64,000 bases of DNA from contig NZ_JABBFV010000012.1 of assembly GCF_012927105.1 (NCBI RefSeq), positions 1 through 64,000 of the forward strand, read 5' to 3'. This DNA comes from Sphingobium psychrophilum (GTDB lineage Bacteria; Pseudomonadota; Alphaproteobacteria; Sphingomonadales; Sphingomonadaceae). A program made the position numbers and the translations under genes. The notes under the pieces are model-generated. The model was given only the letters and a program-made list of their open reading frames with translations, ran no database searches and had not been told where the DNA came from. Shown in pieces: positions 7,828 through 15,910 of the stretch (the stretch's first letter is position 1; the number at the start of each line of letters is the position of its first letter).

Positions 7828-8214
7828 TCAGTTTGCAGCCCCACACTCTCGCGTCAGCCTGCGTCCGCTGTCCCACTTCGCGACATATCGCGCCGCCCCC
7901 GCCCGCAACTGCTCGCACGCCACATTGCGCCCACCCGAATAGACCTGGGCCACGGTGCGCCCATAGCGGTCGCGCGTAAATGGCGCGATCGTCACGCCGC
8001 CGCGGATTAGCTTGGCAAGGTTGGCCTTGCTCTTGTGTGGGTTGCCAGGAACGCAGGCGCGTCCCTTGCGGCAATGTCCCGGCATTTCCGGGGCGTCGAT
8101 GCCCAGCAGGCGGACACGTCCGATCTCGGAGCAGCGCAGCGTGTCGCCGTCGATCGCCACGCATTGGGTTGCCGGCGTCCAGATCGATAGCAGGAGAGCA
8201 ACAAGGATCATCAC
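7828..8214 (-). CDS. Secreted thermonuclease-like (SNase) protein
   Basis: A 128-residue protein with an N-terminal signal peptide (MMILVALLLSIWTPATQC) and an SNase fold: DGDTLRC, VRLLGIDAPEMP and the DRYGRTVAQVY segment supply the calcium-binding Asp and catalytic Arg residues of staphylococcal nuclease-type enzymes. Expected to degrade nucleic acids in the periplasm or outside the cell. Starts with GTG at 8214 or ATG at 8211, overlapping the upstream stop. It belongs to the leftward accessory operon. In a prophage it could aid nucleotide scavenging or exclusion of incoming DNA (inference). Confidence 0.8.
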   Translation of the reverse strand: MMILVALLLSIWTPATQCVAIDGDTLRCSEIGRVRLLGIDAPEMPGHCRKGRACVPGNPHKSKANLAKLIRGGVTIAPFTRDRYGRTVAQVYSGGRNVACEQLRAGAARYVAKWDSGRRLTRECGAAN

Positions 8215-8498
8215 CCCTGCCCCTTCATGACGCGGATGGCGGCGGCGATTTGTGTTCGAGCAGACGACAGGCCGTCAGGGACGCCGGACGACAAAGGTCC
8301 AGATAGCCCACATGCGTCCACCACATTCGCGCACCTTTCCCGCTCGTCCTTGCGCGCCTCGGATTCGAAGCGGGCGAATATCTGCAACCCAGATACAGCA
8401 TCCCACTCTCCTGCTAAAATGCGTTGGCGGTCAAAGGCTTGTGGATTAAACAGTTGAATGTAAGCCTCCCGCGCCCTCTCGCTCGGCTCAATCGTCAT
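8211..8498 (-). CDS. Phage hypothetical protein (95 aa)
   Basis: MTIEPSERAREAYIQ opens a mainly helical protein with the ARKDERERCANVV stretch that I recall as common in tailed-phage hypothetical proteins. The ATG at 8498 follows GGAGG by 9 bases; an earlier start at 8546 lies within the upstream gene. Its stop overlaps the nuclease start. Function unknown. Confidence 0.6.
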   Translation of the reverse strand: MTIEPSERAREAYIQLFNPQAFDRQRILAGEWDAVSGLQIFARFESEARKDERERCANVVDACGLSGPLSSGVPDGLSSARTQIAAAIRVMKGQG

Positions 8499-8682
8499 GG
8501 CTGGTGTCCTCCATTTTTGGCCACGGACTTGGGGCACAACGGACATGATCGGGTGAAGCGTTCATCCATGTCCATGTGCGATGGCATTTGACGCAAGAAA
8601 AACCAGAACGCGCTCCGTCTATCCAGGGCAGTTTCTTGTGTCGTCCGTCCTCTGTCATGGGGCATAAAACCTCCCCGCTCAT
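8488..8682 (-). CDS. Phage hypothetical protein with four cysteines (64 aa)
   Basis: Cysteines at 7, 30, 33 and 49, including a CVKC knuckle followed by HRTWTW, suggest a small zinc-binding fold. The ATG overlaps the stop of the upstream gene (TGATG), and the 3' end overlaps the next start by 11 bases. No family recognised. Confidence 0.55.
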   Translation of the reverse strand: MSGEVLCPMTEDGRHKKLPWIDGARSGFSCVKCHRTWTWMNASPDHVRCAPSPWPKMEDTSHDD

Positions 8683-8846
8683 TGTCCCGATCCTTGCTGG
8701 AGGGCTGACTTGATCTCGCAGACTTTTTTCAGGAGCGCTTCGGTCCTGTTGCGCCCGTTGAAGGTTGAGGCATCCATAGCATTGCGGCTCCGAGTATAGG
8801 CGTCATCAGCCCGCCAAAGCTGCTCGCGCAAATCCTGCCGGTCCAT
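8679..8846 (-). CDS. Phage hypothetical protein (55 aa), helical
   Basis: MDRQDLREQLWRADDAYTRS opens a charged, probably all-helical 55-residue protein. Both ends are coupled by TGATG overlaps to its neighbours, which is the chief evidence for its reality. Function unknown. Confidence 0.55.
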   Translation of the reverse strand: MDRQDLREQLWRADDAYTRSRNAMDASTFNGRNRTEALLKKVCEIKSALQQGSGQ

Positions 8847-9565
8847 CACTTATCCCCCTCGTCCAGAGCGGCGGGCGGGGTGGAGCGTGATACGATGTTG
8901 GCCACGTGCTTAAGCGCGTTTTCGGCGCTGTAGGCGGCATTGTCCGATACCTCACCTTCCCACCATGCCGTTTTCCATGATCCCCACGGCGCGAAATAGT
9001 TGTCCACGAATTTGCGGACTTGCTCGCTCAAAGCCTCCCGCACATCGGCATGGGCGGCGGGGGATAGGGATGCGATCGATTGGCGGCGATGCTGAGCGAG
9101 CAACTGGACAAGCTGATGGTCGTCGCAAGTGCCACTCGCAATTCGTCGCGCTTCATCTGGTGAGACAAGGTCTAGAGCAGCCTGCCGATCAGCCTCTATT
9201 ACTTCCCCCACACCCGCCTTTTCCTCTGCGGCTGGGAGCGGGAGGGTGCGGATTGCGTCGATGATGTTGCAAATCTCCGAATATTCATCCGGGTTGCGCC
9301 TATGGACGCCGCGAAGTCGCTCTAAGATATCCTCCCGCATAGCCACCACCTCCCCGGCCTTTGCGTTTTCTGCGGGTTGGGCGAGGGCGGCGGTGGCGGC
9401 GCGCAACTGGTCCATGCTGATCGTTTGCGATTTGCCGTCGCATCCAGAGAATAGAACGATGTTCTCCGCGCCGCTCGGTGCTTCTGAAAGGATCGCATCT
9501 GCCAGCGCCGCAAACGGCTGCAGCGCGCTCCGCAAATCCTGCGCGGGGGTGGGTTCGGTGGTCAT
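8846..9565 (-). CDS. Phage hypothetical protein (239 aa)
   Basis: An Ala/Glu-rich helical protein without signal peptide or membrane segment. The style (MTTEPTPAQDLRSALQPFAA, repeated AAEEKAGVGEV linkers) matches host-range or accessory-region proteins of tailed phages that have no known function. Coupled by overlaps on both sides (TGATG at 8846, ATGA at 9562-9565). Confidence 0.6.
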   Translation of the reverse strand: MTTEPTPAQDLRSALQPFAALADAILSEAPSGAENIVLFSGCDGKSQTISMDQLRAATAALAQPAENAKAGEVVAMREDILERLRGVHRRNPDEYSEICNIIDAIRTLPLPAAEEKAGVGEVIEADRQAALDLVSPDEARRIASGTCDDHQLVQLLAQHRRQSIASLSPAAHADVREALSEQVRKFVDNYFAPWGSWKTAWWEGEVSDNAAYSAENALKHVANIVSRSTPPAALDEGDK

Positions 9566-9999
9566 CTCGAATAGCTCCCTGAATGGCCGCGCTCACCATA
9601 TTTGGCGCGGCGGGTTTTCCATGCTTGTTTGCGGATCTCAGATATTGAGCGAGCGGGCGTGTCGGGCAGTTTGATCTCGAAAACGTAATGGCCACCACGA
9701 CGCCAGCTAAGCATGTGTTGCCTCAGATCGACGCGGCGGTTGACGAAGGCGATGATCGATTCCGCGCCAGACCATCCACCGGTGCTGAAATCGATCAGTA
9801 TGACCGGCTTGCCAGTGATGCCCTTGCCCTTCCGAATCCGGCAGGAGCAGCACATATGCTCGGCAGCGCGCGGCAATTCACGCAAGAGCCATTCGCCGGC
9901 CTTCTTCATGTCGAGCGCAACCGCCTCCCATTCGATAAAATCCTCATCGACCGGATAGCATTCCTCGTATTCTATTTCGGGCCATCCCTCCCCGCTCAC
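9562..9999 (-). CDS. Phage hypothetical protein (145 aa)
   Basis: Acidic N-terminus (EIEYEECYPVDEDFIEWEAV), a CCSC cluster near residues 50-53, a beta-rich centre (GKPVILIDFSTGG) and a basic C-terminus (WKTRRAKYGERG). ATGA overlap with the following gene. Not recognised; the cysteine cluster might bind a metal. Confidence 0.55.
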   Translation of the reverse strand: MSGEGWPEIEYEECYPVDEDFIEWEAVALDMKKAGEWLLRELPRAAEHMCCSCRIRKGKGITGKPVILIDFSTGGWSGAESIIAFVNRRVDLRQHMLSWRRGGHYVFEIKLPDTPARSISEIRKQAWKTRRAKYGERGHSGSYSR

Positions 10000-10280
10000 G
10001 ACGCTTGGCCGTGTGAGAGGCGGGTGGCATCATAGGCTTCGCGCTCTTTACGGGCGTAGTAAGACTGCCGCAGATGGCGGGCCATTTGCTCCCACACCTC
10101 CGCGTTGATTAAGCACTTCGCCTGCATGATGGCGTTGTCCACATAATCAGGGCGATCCTTCCAGCCATCCAGTAGCGGGCCGCGGTAGTTTTTTGACATA
10201 AGGTCGCAAAACTCTGCTTCTGACCATGCCCACGCCTCCCGCTGCTCAAGATCGTCGGGCCTTTCCGGATAGTGGGGCAT
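9996..10280 (-). CDS. Phage hypothetical protein (94 aa)
   Basis: A soluble, charged protein (MPHYPERPDDLEQREAWAWS) rich in Trp and Tyr. It overlaps both neighbours by a few bases, consistent with one leftward transcript. No motif recognised. Confidence 0.5.
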   Translation of the reverse strand: MPHYPERPDDLEQREAWAWSEAEFCDLMSKNYRGPLLDGWKDRPDYVDNAIMQAKCLINAEVWEQMARHLRQSYYARKEREAYDATRLSHGQAS

Positions 10281-10486
10281 CAGTATCCCACCGCCGCTTG
10301 CGCCTTAGCGTCGTCATCTGGGTGTATAAATGCCCCCTGCCCGCCCGGCGCAGTTCGGCACCTCACGCCCGCAGATTTGAACACGCTGGCGTTTTCTGCG
10401 TACCAGAGCCAGCGAACGCCTTTGATCGTGCGATAGCATTCTGCGCCGTCCTTCACCCCCGATGCGTTTTTGCTCCAGCCAGTCAT
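10280..10486 (-). CDS. Phage hypothetical protein (68 aa)
   Basis: MTGWSKNASGVKDGAECYRT begins a small protein with aromatic residues and two cysteines. The start overlaps the stop of the GIY-YIG gene by four bases, and its own stop overlaps the next ATG. Function unknown. Confidence 0.5.
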   Translation of the reverse strand: MTGWSKNASGVKDGAECYRTIKGVRWLWYAENASVFKSAGVRCRTAPGGQGAFIHPDDDAKAQAAVGY

Positions 10487-10866
10487 ATGATGCTCACTCC
10501 ATCATGTGCGCGGGTGGTGGTGGGGCGGGGAGGATTTAGGCGGGCGATCTCGGCAAGGATGTCGGGGTGGCGGACGAACCATTCGCCGTGGAGGCGGTGG
10601 GCGGCGAAGCGGGAGTGATAAAGCATCTCCGCGAACATGCCGCCATCGACCGCGGCCAGCAGTCTCAAGTCCTGCTTAGACTTGGTACGCAACTCCCGCA
10701 GGCGTCGCCCAACATCGCAAGTCGCGCCGATCTTGATCGGGCCATCGTCAGCGGCGGCAAAATAGACTGCTCGCTTATAGCTGGTGCGCGGCGTCGATTT
10801 GCAGGAATTGCGAGCGGCTGCCAGTTGTTCATCGGTGAGCCTGTGGCTTGCCCTCACATCACCCAC
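10483..10866 (-). CDS. GIY-YIG/T5orf172-family phage protein
   Basis: 127 residues. AVYFAAADDGPIKIGATCD and the following GRRLRELRT form the VYF-x-KIG variant of the GIY-YIG fold used in the T5orf172/MUG113 group, with the conserved Arg in the helix and E-x-x-x-H (AEMLYHSRFAAHRLHGEWF) downstream. Predicted nuclease; in phages these may attack host or competitor DNA, but the substrate is unknown. GTG start at 10866 with GGAGG 6 bases upstream. That Shine-Dalgarno is inside a perfect hairpin, and an exact LexA box lies 75 bases upstream, so the first gene of the leftward operon looks doubly controlled. Confidence 0.75.
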   Translation of the reverse strand: MGDVRASHRLTDEQLAAARNSCKSTPRTSYKRAVYFAAADDGPIKIGATCDVGRRLRELRTKSKQDLRLLAAVDGGMFAEMLYHSRFAAHRLHGEWFVRHPDILAEIARLNPPRPTTTRAHDGVSII

Positions 10867-10870
10867 GATT

Positions 10871-10891
10871 CGCCTCCCCGATTAGGAGGCG
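10871..10891 (-). promoter_or_regulatory. Hairpin sequestering the Shine-Dalgarno of the GIY-YIG gene
   Basis: A perfect 7-bp stem (CGCCTCC at 10871-10877 with GGAGGCG at 10885-10891, 7-base loop). In the leftward transcript the downstream arm holds the GGAGG that serves the GTG at 10866, so the folded RNA would hide the ribosome binding site. It may instead act as an mRNA-stabilising 5' hairpin. Confidence 0.5.
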
Positions 10892-10940
10892 GCTATCGCT
10901 GTACCGTGATTGTACGAACAAACCGCGCGAATCGAAGTTT

Positions 10941-10955
10941 GTTCGCGTGCTGTTC
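10941..10955 (-). promoter_or_regulatory. LexA (SOS) box
   Basis: GTTC-GCGTGCT-GTTC is an exact GTTC-N7-GTTC alphaproteobacterial LexA site, differing from the box at 7318-7332 at two spacer positions. It overlaps one arm of an inverted repeat (CGAACAAAC at 10915-10923 and GTTTGTTCG at 10938-10946), which could be a phage repressor operator. It lies upstream of the leftward accessory operon. Confidence 0.7.
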
Positions 10956-11017
10956 TGCGATTTGGGGAACGGGCCGAAATTCGGCTGCCCATTAACCCTT
11001 GGATTATCAAGAGAAAA

Positions 11018-11092
11018 TGGTGGGCGCGGCAGGGATTGAACCTGCGACCCCACCCGTGTGAAGGGTGTGCTCTACCACTGAGCTACGCGCCC
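11018..11092 (-). tRNA. tRNA-Val (anticodon CAC)
   Basis: Read on the minus strand: acceptor stem GGGCGCG pairing with CGCGCCC, D-arm GCTC/GAGC, anticodon stem CACCC/GGGTG around the loop TTCACAC (anticodon CAC, decoding GUG), T-arm GCAGG-TTCAATC-CCTGC, discriminator A and an encoded CCA (11018-11020). The gene is complete. Its 3' end faces the prophage, making it the likely attachment site. Confidence 0.96.
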
Positions 11093-11228
11093 CCTGTAAG
11101 GAGGAGGCGGCCTTTGGCATCGGTCGCGTGCCCTGTCAATATCGGGGGATCGATTTGACGCAAAAGCGTTTCCGCCCGGCCGCATCGCCCTCTATAAGGG
11201 ACCGTGGAAATTAAGGAGCCCAGCCTTG

Positions 11229-11357
11229 ATGTCAAAATCTCTCGCCCTGCTGATCGCAAGCCTGCTGCTCACGACACTGGCCGCCTGCAATACGGTGCAA
11301 GGCGTAGGCCGGGATATCGAATCGGTGGGACGCGCCGGCAAGGACGCGATGCACTGA
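11229..11357 (+). CDS. Entericidin A/B family lipoprotein
   Basis: A 42-residue precursor: signal MSKSLALLIASLLLTTLAA with a lipobox ending at Cys20, then NTVQGVGRDIESVGRAGKD, the short amphipathic mature peptide typical of EcnA/EcnB antidote/toxin lipoproteins. These small membrane lipoproteins are found in many alphaproteobacteria, often stress- or stationary-phase-related. AAGGAG lies 10 bases before the ATG. Confidence 0.85.
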   Translation: MSKSLALLIASLLLTTLAACNTVQGVGRDIESVGRAGKDAMH

Positions 11358-11361
11358 GGGA

Positions 11362-11550
11362 TTATTGGAGGATGCGGCTCATCGCGGTCATATTCTTGCG
11401 CAGGCGCACGCCATCGCAATCCGGCTCGCCACATTCGCACGCTTCGATGGTATAACGCACACCACACATCACCAGCACGTCATGATCGAACGAATAGTTG
11501 GAAATGCCCGCGCGCTCGACCTTTTCCTGTGCTCTGGCCTTGAGAGTCAT
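11362..11550 (-). CDS. Conserved small hypothetical protein (62 aa)
   Basis: MTLKARAQEKVERAGISNYS opens a small soluble protein with a cysteine group (CGVRY, ACECGEPDC) that could bind a metal. The ATG at 11550 is chosen because GGAGG lies six bases upstream; an in-frame ATG 18 bases earlier has none. It converges with the entericidin gene. I recall similar small proteins in sphingomonads but no assigned function. Confidence 0.6.
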   Translation of the reverse strand: MTLKARAQEKVERAGISNYSFDHDVLVMCGVRYTIEACECGEPDCDGVRLRKNMTAMSRILQ

Positions 11551-11649
11551 GCATGTCCTCCCCGTCATGATGTGGGATGTCGATAATTCATGTTGCGATG
11601 CACAATGTCAATTGATCGACATTTGTTCCTCTCGTGCTTTTAACAATAT

Positions 11650-11678
11650 TGTCGCTGAAATGACACGCTTCGCCCCAT
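11650..11678 (+). promoter_or_regulatory. Possible sigma-32 (heat-shock) promoter for hslVU
   Basis: GTCGCTGAA, 13 bases, then CCCCAT resembles the RpoH pattern (CTTGAA, 13-15 bases, CCCCAT) with mismatches in the -35 element. It would start transcription about 40 bases before the hslV ATG. HslUV is a heat-shock protease in many bacteria, which makes the reading plausible. Confidence 0.4.
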
Positions 11679-11727
11679 CGCCGCCGGCGACTTGCACGCG
11701 ACGGCGCAGCCTCCCATATGCCGGCTC

Positions 11728-12294
11728 ATGAACGACCAACGCAGCTCCTCCATGCCCGTCTGGCATGGCACCACCATCATGTCCGTCCGCAAGAATGGAA
11801 AGGTCGTCGTCGCTGGCGATGGCCAGGTTTCCATGGGCCAGACCGTGATGAAGCCCAACGCCCGCAAGGTCCGTCGCCTGCACGACGGCAGCGTCATCGG
11901 CGGCTTCGCCGGGGCCACCGCCGACGCCTTCACCTTGTTCGAACGGCTCGAAGCCAAGCTGGAGCGGTTCAACGGCCAGTTGATGCGCGCCGCCGTGGAA
12001 TTGGCCAAGGACTGGCGCACGGACAAATATCTGCGCAATTTAGAAGCGATGATGATCGTCGCGGACAAGGATGTGACACTGATCCTGACCGGCAATGGTG
12101 ACGTGCTGGAGCCGCTGCACGGCGTCGCCGCCATCGGTTCGGGCGGCAATTACGCCCTCGCCGCCGCCCGCGCGCTGATGGAATATGAGGAAGACGCCGA
12201 AACCCTGTCCCGCAAAGCGATGGCCGTCGCGGCCGACATCTGCGTCTACACCAACGACCAGCTGACGATCGAAACGCTGGATAGCGTCGCCTGA
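11728..12294 (+). CDS. hslV: ATP-dependent protease peptidase subunit HslV
   Basis: The peptidase of the two-component HslUV (ClpYQ) protease, a double hexamer of N-terminal-threonine hydrolase subunits in the cytoplasm. The sequence [20 protein letters not shown] carries the nucleophile Thr (residue 15 from this ATG) preceded by a short propeptide, the form I expect in alphaproteobacteria. [14 protein letters not shown] is the conserved C-terminal helix region. 188 residues from the ATG at 11728; an in-frame ATG at 11752 is possible. Followed by hslU after a palindromic repeat. Confidence 0.95.
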   Translation: MNDQRSSSMPVWHGTTIMSVRKNGKVVVAGDGQVSMGQTVMKPNARKVRRLHDGSVIGGFAGATADAFTLFERLEAKLERFNGQLMRAAVELAKDWRTDKYLRNLEAMMIVADKDVTLILTGNGDVLEPLHGVAAIGSGGNYALAAARALMEYEEDAETLSRKAMAVAADICVYTNDQLTIETLDSVA

Positions 12295-12305
12295 CCCCAT
12301 CTTCC

Positions 12306-12429
12306 CCTCTCCCGCCTTCGCGGGAGAGGCCGGGTGAGGGTCTTTCTTAAAAGAAGAGACCCTCACCGACTTCGCCTAGATCGCTTTGCGATCAAGTCTC
12401 CGTAGCCTCTCCCGTGAAGACGGGAGAGG
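12306..12429. repeat. REPIN-like palindromic intergenic element (CCTCTCCC type), copy 1
   Basis: Two outer hairpins, CCTCTCCCGC...GGGAGAGG (12306-12329) and CCTCTCCC...GGGAGAGG (12406-12429), enclose an inverted GGTGAGGGTCT/AGACCCTCACC pair. The same architecture occurs at 26727-26879. It lies between hslV and hslU in the transcribed strand and could affect mRNA processing. Confidence 0.75.
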
Positions 12430-12450
12430 ACAAGAAGAGATCGAACACAG

Positions 12451-13752
<1,302 letters not shown>

Positions 13753-13761
13753 CTTAACTTG

Positions 13762-13789
13762 CTCCCCTCCCTTCAGGGAGGGGAGTTTT
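13762..13789. terminator. Intrinsic terminator after hslU
   Basis: CTCCCCTCCC, loop TTCA, GGGAGGGGAG form a perfect 10-bp stem followed by TTTT. It ends hslU and abuts the converging proS stop, so it may also limit transcription from the proS side. Confidence 0.85.
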
Positions 13790-15314
13790 AGTAACTCCGT
13801 CCCACCAGCACTCGCTCCACCGCCACGCCGCCGGTGAAGATGCACACGCCATCCGCTGATTCCGCATCCAATGGCACATTGCGCAGCGTCAGCTTCTCAC
13901 CCTTGAGCCACTGCACCACCTTGTCCAGTTCCGCGCCGGTCGGCTTGGCCCATTGCACCAGCGCCCAGCCCGGCTTGGCGCTGGCGTTGAAATAGGCTTT
14001 CAGCGCATCGAGATCGCCGATCGAGCGATCGATGCTGCTATCCAGACGCGCCTTGGCATCCGCGAACAGCGACGCCTGGATATCCTCCAGCATCGCAGTC
14101 GCACCAGTCACGAAATCGCCCTTCGCGACGATCTGGCTGTCGAGCTTGCCATCTTCGCGATACAGGCAATCGCGGCGAATGACCGACACATTGCCGCCCG
14201 CGACATCGCGGCCGCCCACTTCGATCACGATCGGCGCGCCCTTCTTGACCCAGCCCCAACGCTTTGTCGCCGCCTTGGCCGGGCGTTTGTCGAGCAGCGC
14301 GCGCACGGGTTCGCGGAACACGTCCAGCCCGTTCAACTGTGTCACCAGATCAGTGCAATAATCGACGATCGCGGCATCCTCGTCATTGTCGCGCAGCATC
14401 GGCACGACGACGACCTGATAGGGCGCGACACGCGGCGGCACGCGCAGGCCGTCGTCGTCGCCATGGACCATGATCAGGCCGCCGATCATCCGGGTGGACA
14501 TGCCCCAGCTTGTCGTCTGCGCCAGTTCCTGTTGCCCTTCGGCATTCTGGAACTTGATATTCTGCGCCTGGCTGAAGGTCGTGCCCAGGAAATGCGAGGT
14601 GCCCGCCTGCAATGCCTTGCCGTCCTGCATCATCGCCTCGATCGAATAGGTGGCGACGGCACCGGGGAAGCGTTCATTCTCCGGCTTCTCGCCAGCGACC
14701 ACCGGCATGGCGACGCAATCTTCCGCAAAGCTGCGATAGACCTCCAGCATCTTCATCGTTTCTTCCATCGCCTCATCGACGGTGGCGTGCGCGGTATGGC
14801 CTTCCTGCCAGAGAAATTCGGTGGTGCGCAGGAACATGCGGGTGCGCATTTCCCAGCGCACGACATTGGCCCACTGGTTGATCAGCACCGGCAGGTCGCG
14901 CCAGCTCTGCACCCAGCGACTGAACGCCGCGCCGATCACCGTTTCGGACGTCGGCCGCACGACCAGCGGCTCTTCCAGCTTCGCTTCGGGGTCCGGCACC
15001 AGCTTGCCGTCCTTCTGGATCAGCCGGTGATGGGTGACGACCGCCATTTCCTTGGCGAAGCCATCGACATGCTCGGCTTCCTTCTCGAAATAAGAGAGCG
15101 GGATGAACAGCGGGAAATAGCAATTTTCATGCCCCGTCGCCTTGATCCGCGCGTCGAGCAGCGTCTGGATGCGCTCCCATATGCCATAGCCCCAGGGACG
15201 GATGACCATGCAACCGCGCACGCCGCTTTCCTCGGCCAGGTCGGCCTCCGAAATGACGGCCTGATACCAGGCGGAAAAATCCTGCGCGCGGGTGACGGAA
15301 AGGGCGTGTTTCAC
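13788..15314 (-). CDS. proS: Prolyl-tRNA synthetase (type without editing insertion)
   Basis: Charges tRNA-Pro with proline. 508 residues with class II motifs: motif 2 around RWEMRTRMFLRTTEFLWQEG, motif 3 GGLIMVHGDDDGLRVPPRVA, and PTSETV in the proline pocket. The length, absence of the INS editing domain between motifs 2 and 3, and the C-terminal extension ending GRSY mark the archaeal/eukaryote-like class of ProRS, which also occurs in some bacteria. Transcribed alone, convergent with hslU. Confidence 0.93.
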   Translation of the reverse strand: MKHALSVTRAQDFSAWYQAVISEADLAEESGVRGCMVIRPWGYGIWERIQTLLDARIKATGHENCYFPLFIPLSYFEKEAEHVDGFAKEMAVVTHHRLIQKDGKLVPDPEAKLEEPLVVRPTSETVIGAAFSRWVQSWRDLPVLINQWANVVRWEMRTRMFLRTTEFLWQEGHTAHATVDEAMEETMKMLEVYRSFAEDCVAMPVVAGEKPENERFPGAVATYSIEAMMQDGKALQAGTSHFLGTTFSQAQNIKFQNAEGQQELAQTTSWGMSTRMIGGLIMVHGDDDGLRVPPRVAPYQVVVVPMLRDNDEDAAIVDYCTDLVTQLNGLDVFREPVRALLDKRPAKAATKRWGWVKKGAPIVIEVGGRDVAGGNVSVIRRDCLYREDGKLDSQIVAKGDFVTGATAMLEDIQASLFADAKARLDSSIDRSIGDLDALKAYFNASAKPGWALVQWAKPTGAELDKVVQWLKGEKLTLRNVPLDAESADGVCIFTGGVAVERVLVGRSY

Positions 15315-15436
15315 GGGATCGAACCTTGGCTAAGTCGGGAAGAAAGAAAGGCGCGCCATAGGCCAGAGCCGCCATGCCTGTCGACCCCTGATGCCGAAGC
15401 AACAGGTCGCTTAGAGAAGGATGGATTTACTTTAAC

Positions 15437-15533
15437 CCGTTCGTTTCGAGCGAAGCCTGTCCTGAGCCTGCCGAAGGGTCATGAAGCAGTTAGCGCCATG
15501 CCCACGTTTCTCGACTTCGCGCGAAACGAACGG
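15437..15533. repeat. Inverted intergenic repeat (CCGTTCGTTTCGAGCG type), copy 1
   Basis: CCGTTCGTTTCGAGCGAAG at 15437-15455 is mirrored by an arm ending CGAAACGAACGG at 15533. The interior includes CCTGAGCCTG and CCGAAGGG, a core shared with repeats at 33505 and at the ends of the 39308-39673 cassette. Related copies are at 36009 and 52953. Confidence 0.75.
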
Positions 15534-15565
15534 AACAAGGTGGATCGACCTAACGTCGTCAGGCC

Positions 15566-15907
15566 CTAGTCGGCCGCGCCCATCTCTTCCAGCCAGGCCT
15601 TAGCCTGCTTGGGTTCGCCCACCGCATCGGCAGCCGCCGGACCGCGCGCCGCCATGAAACGCTGGTGCAGCGCAAACGGCTCCAGCCCAAGCGTATCGCG
15701 CATCCCGTCAATCTCGCTCGCCAGATCATCCAGCGCCGCGATGACGGGCGCGATACGGGCGCGCGCGACCTTGTCTTTCTGATGGTCGAACAGGCCCCAT
15801 TGCCCGCCCGCCGCCACGCGCAGTGCCGCGATCAACGCCTCGCGATACTCCGCCTCCACCTCTTCCCGGCGGACGTCGAGCCGCTCCAGACGATCCGCCT
15901 TAGCCAT
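15566..15907 (-). CDS. Conserved hypothetical protein downstream of phaR
   Basis: A 113-residue soluble protein, helical and charged (MAKADRLERLDVRREEVEAE), with no signal peptide. It starts three bases after the phaR stop and so is very probably co-transcribed with it. The tail contains Ala/Pro linkers. No family recognised; context suggests a PHA-granule-associated or accessory role only by proximity. Confidence 0.65.
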   Translation of the reverse strand: MAKADRLERLDVRREEVEAEYREALIAALRVAAGGQWGLFDHQKDKVARARIAPVIAALDDLASEIDGMRDTLGLEPFALHQRFMAARGPAAADAVGEPKQAKAWLEEMGAAD

Positions 15908-15910
15908 CGA

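Larger units (their letters stand above)
111..11028. mobile_element. Right portion of an integrated prophage ending at tRNA-Val
   Basis: Rightward virion and lysis genes (111-7002) meet a leftward block of small phage-type genes (10866 to 6963), and the block ends at the 3' end of a tRNA gene, a usual phage attachment site. The tRNA is intact, as expected when an integrating element restores the 3' half. No integrase, terminase, portal or capsid gene is present, so the remainder lies left of the window. Whether the element is still inducible cannot be judged; the frames inside it are intact apart from doubt about the first gene. Confidence 0.8.

Noticed and set aside
13953..15569. Rightward 538-codon open frame opposite proS
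   Set aside because: Antisense shadow of a clear class II synthetase.
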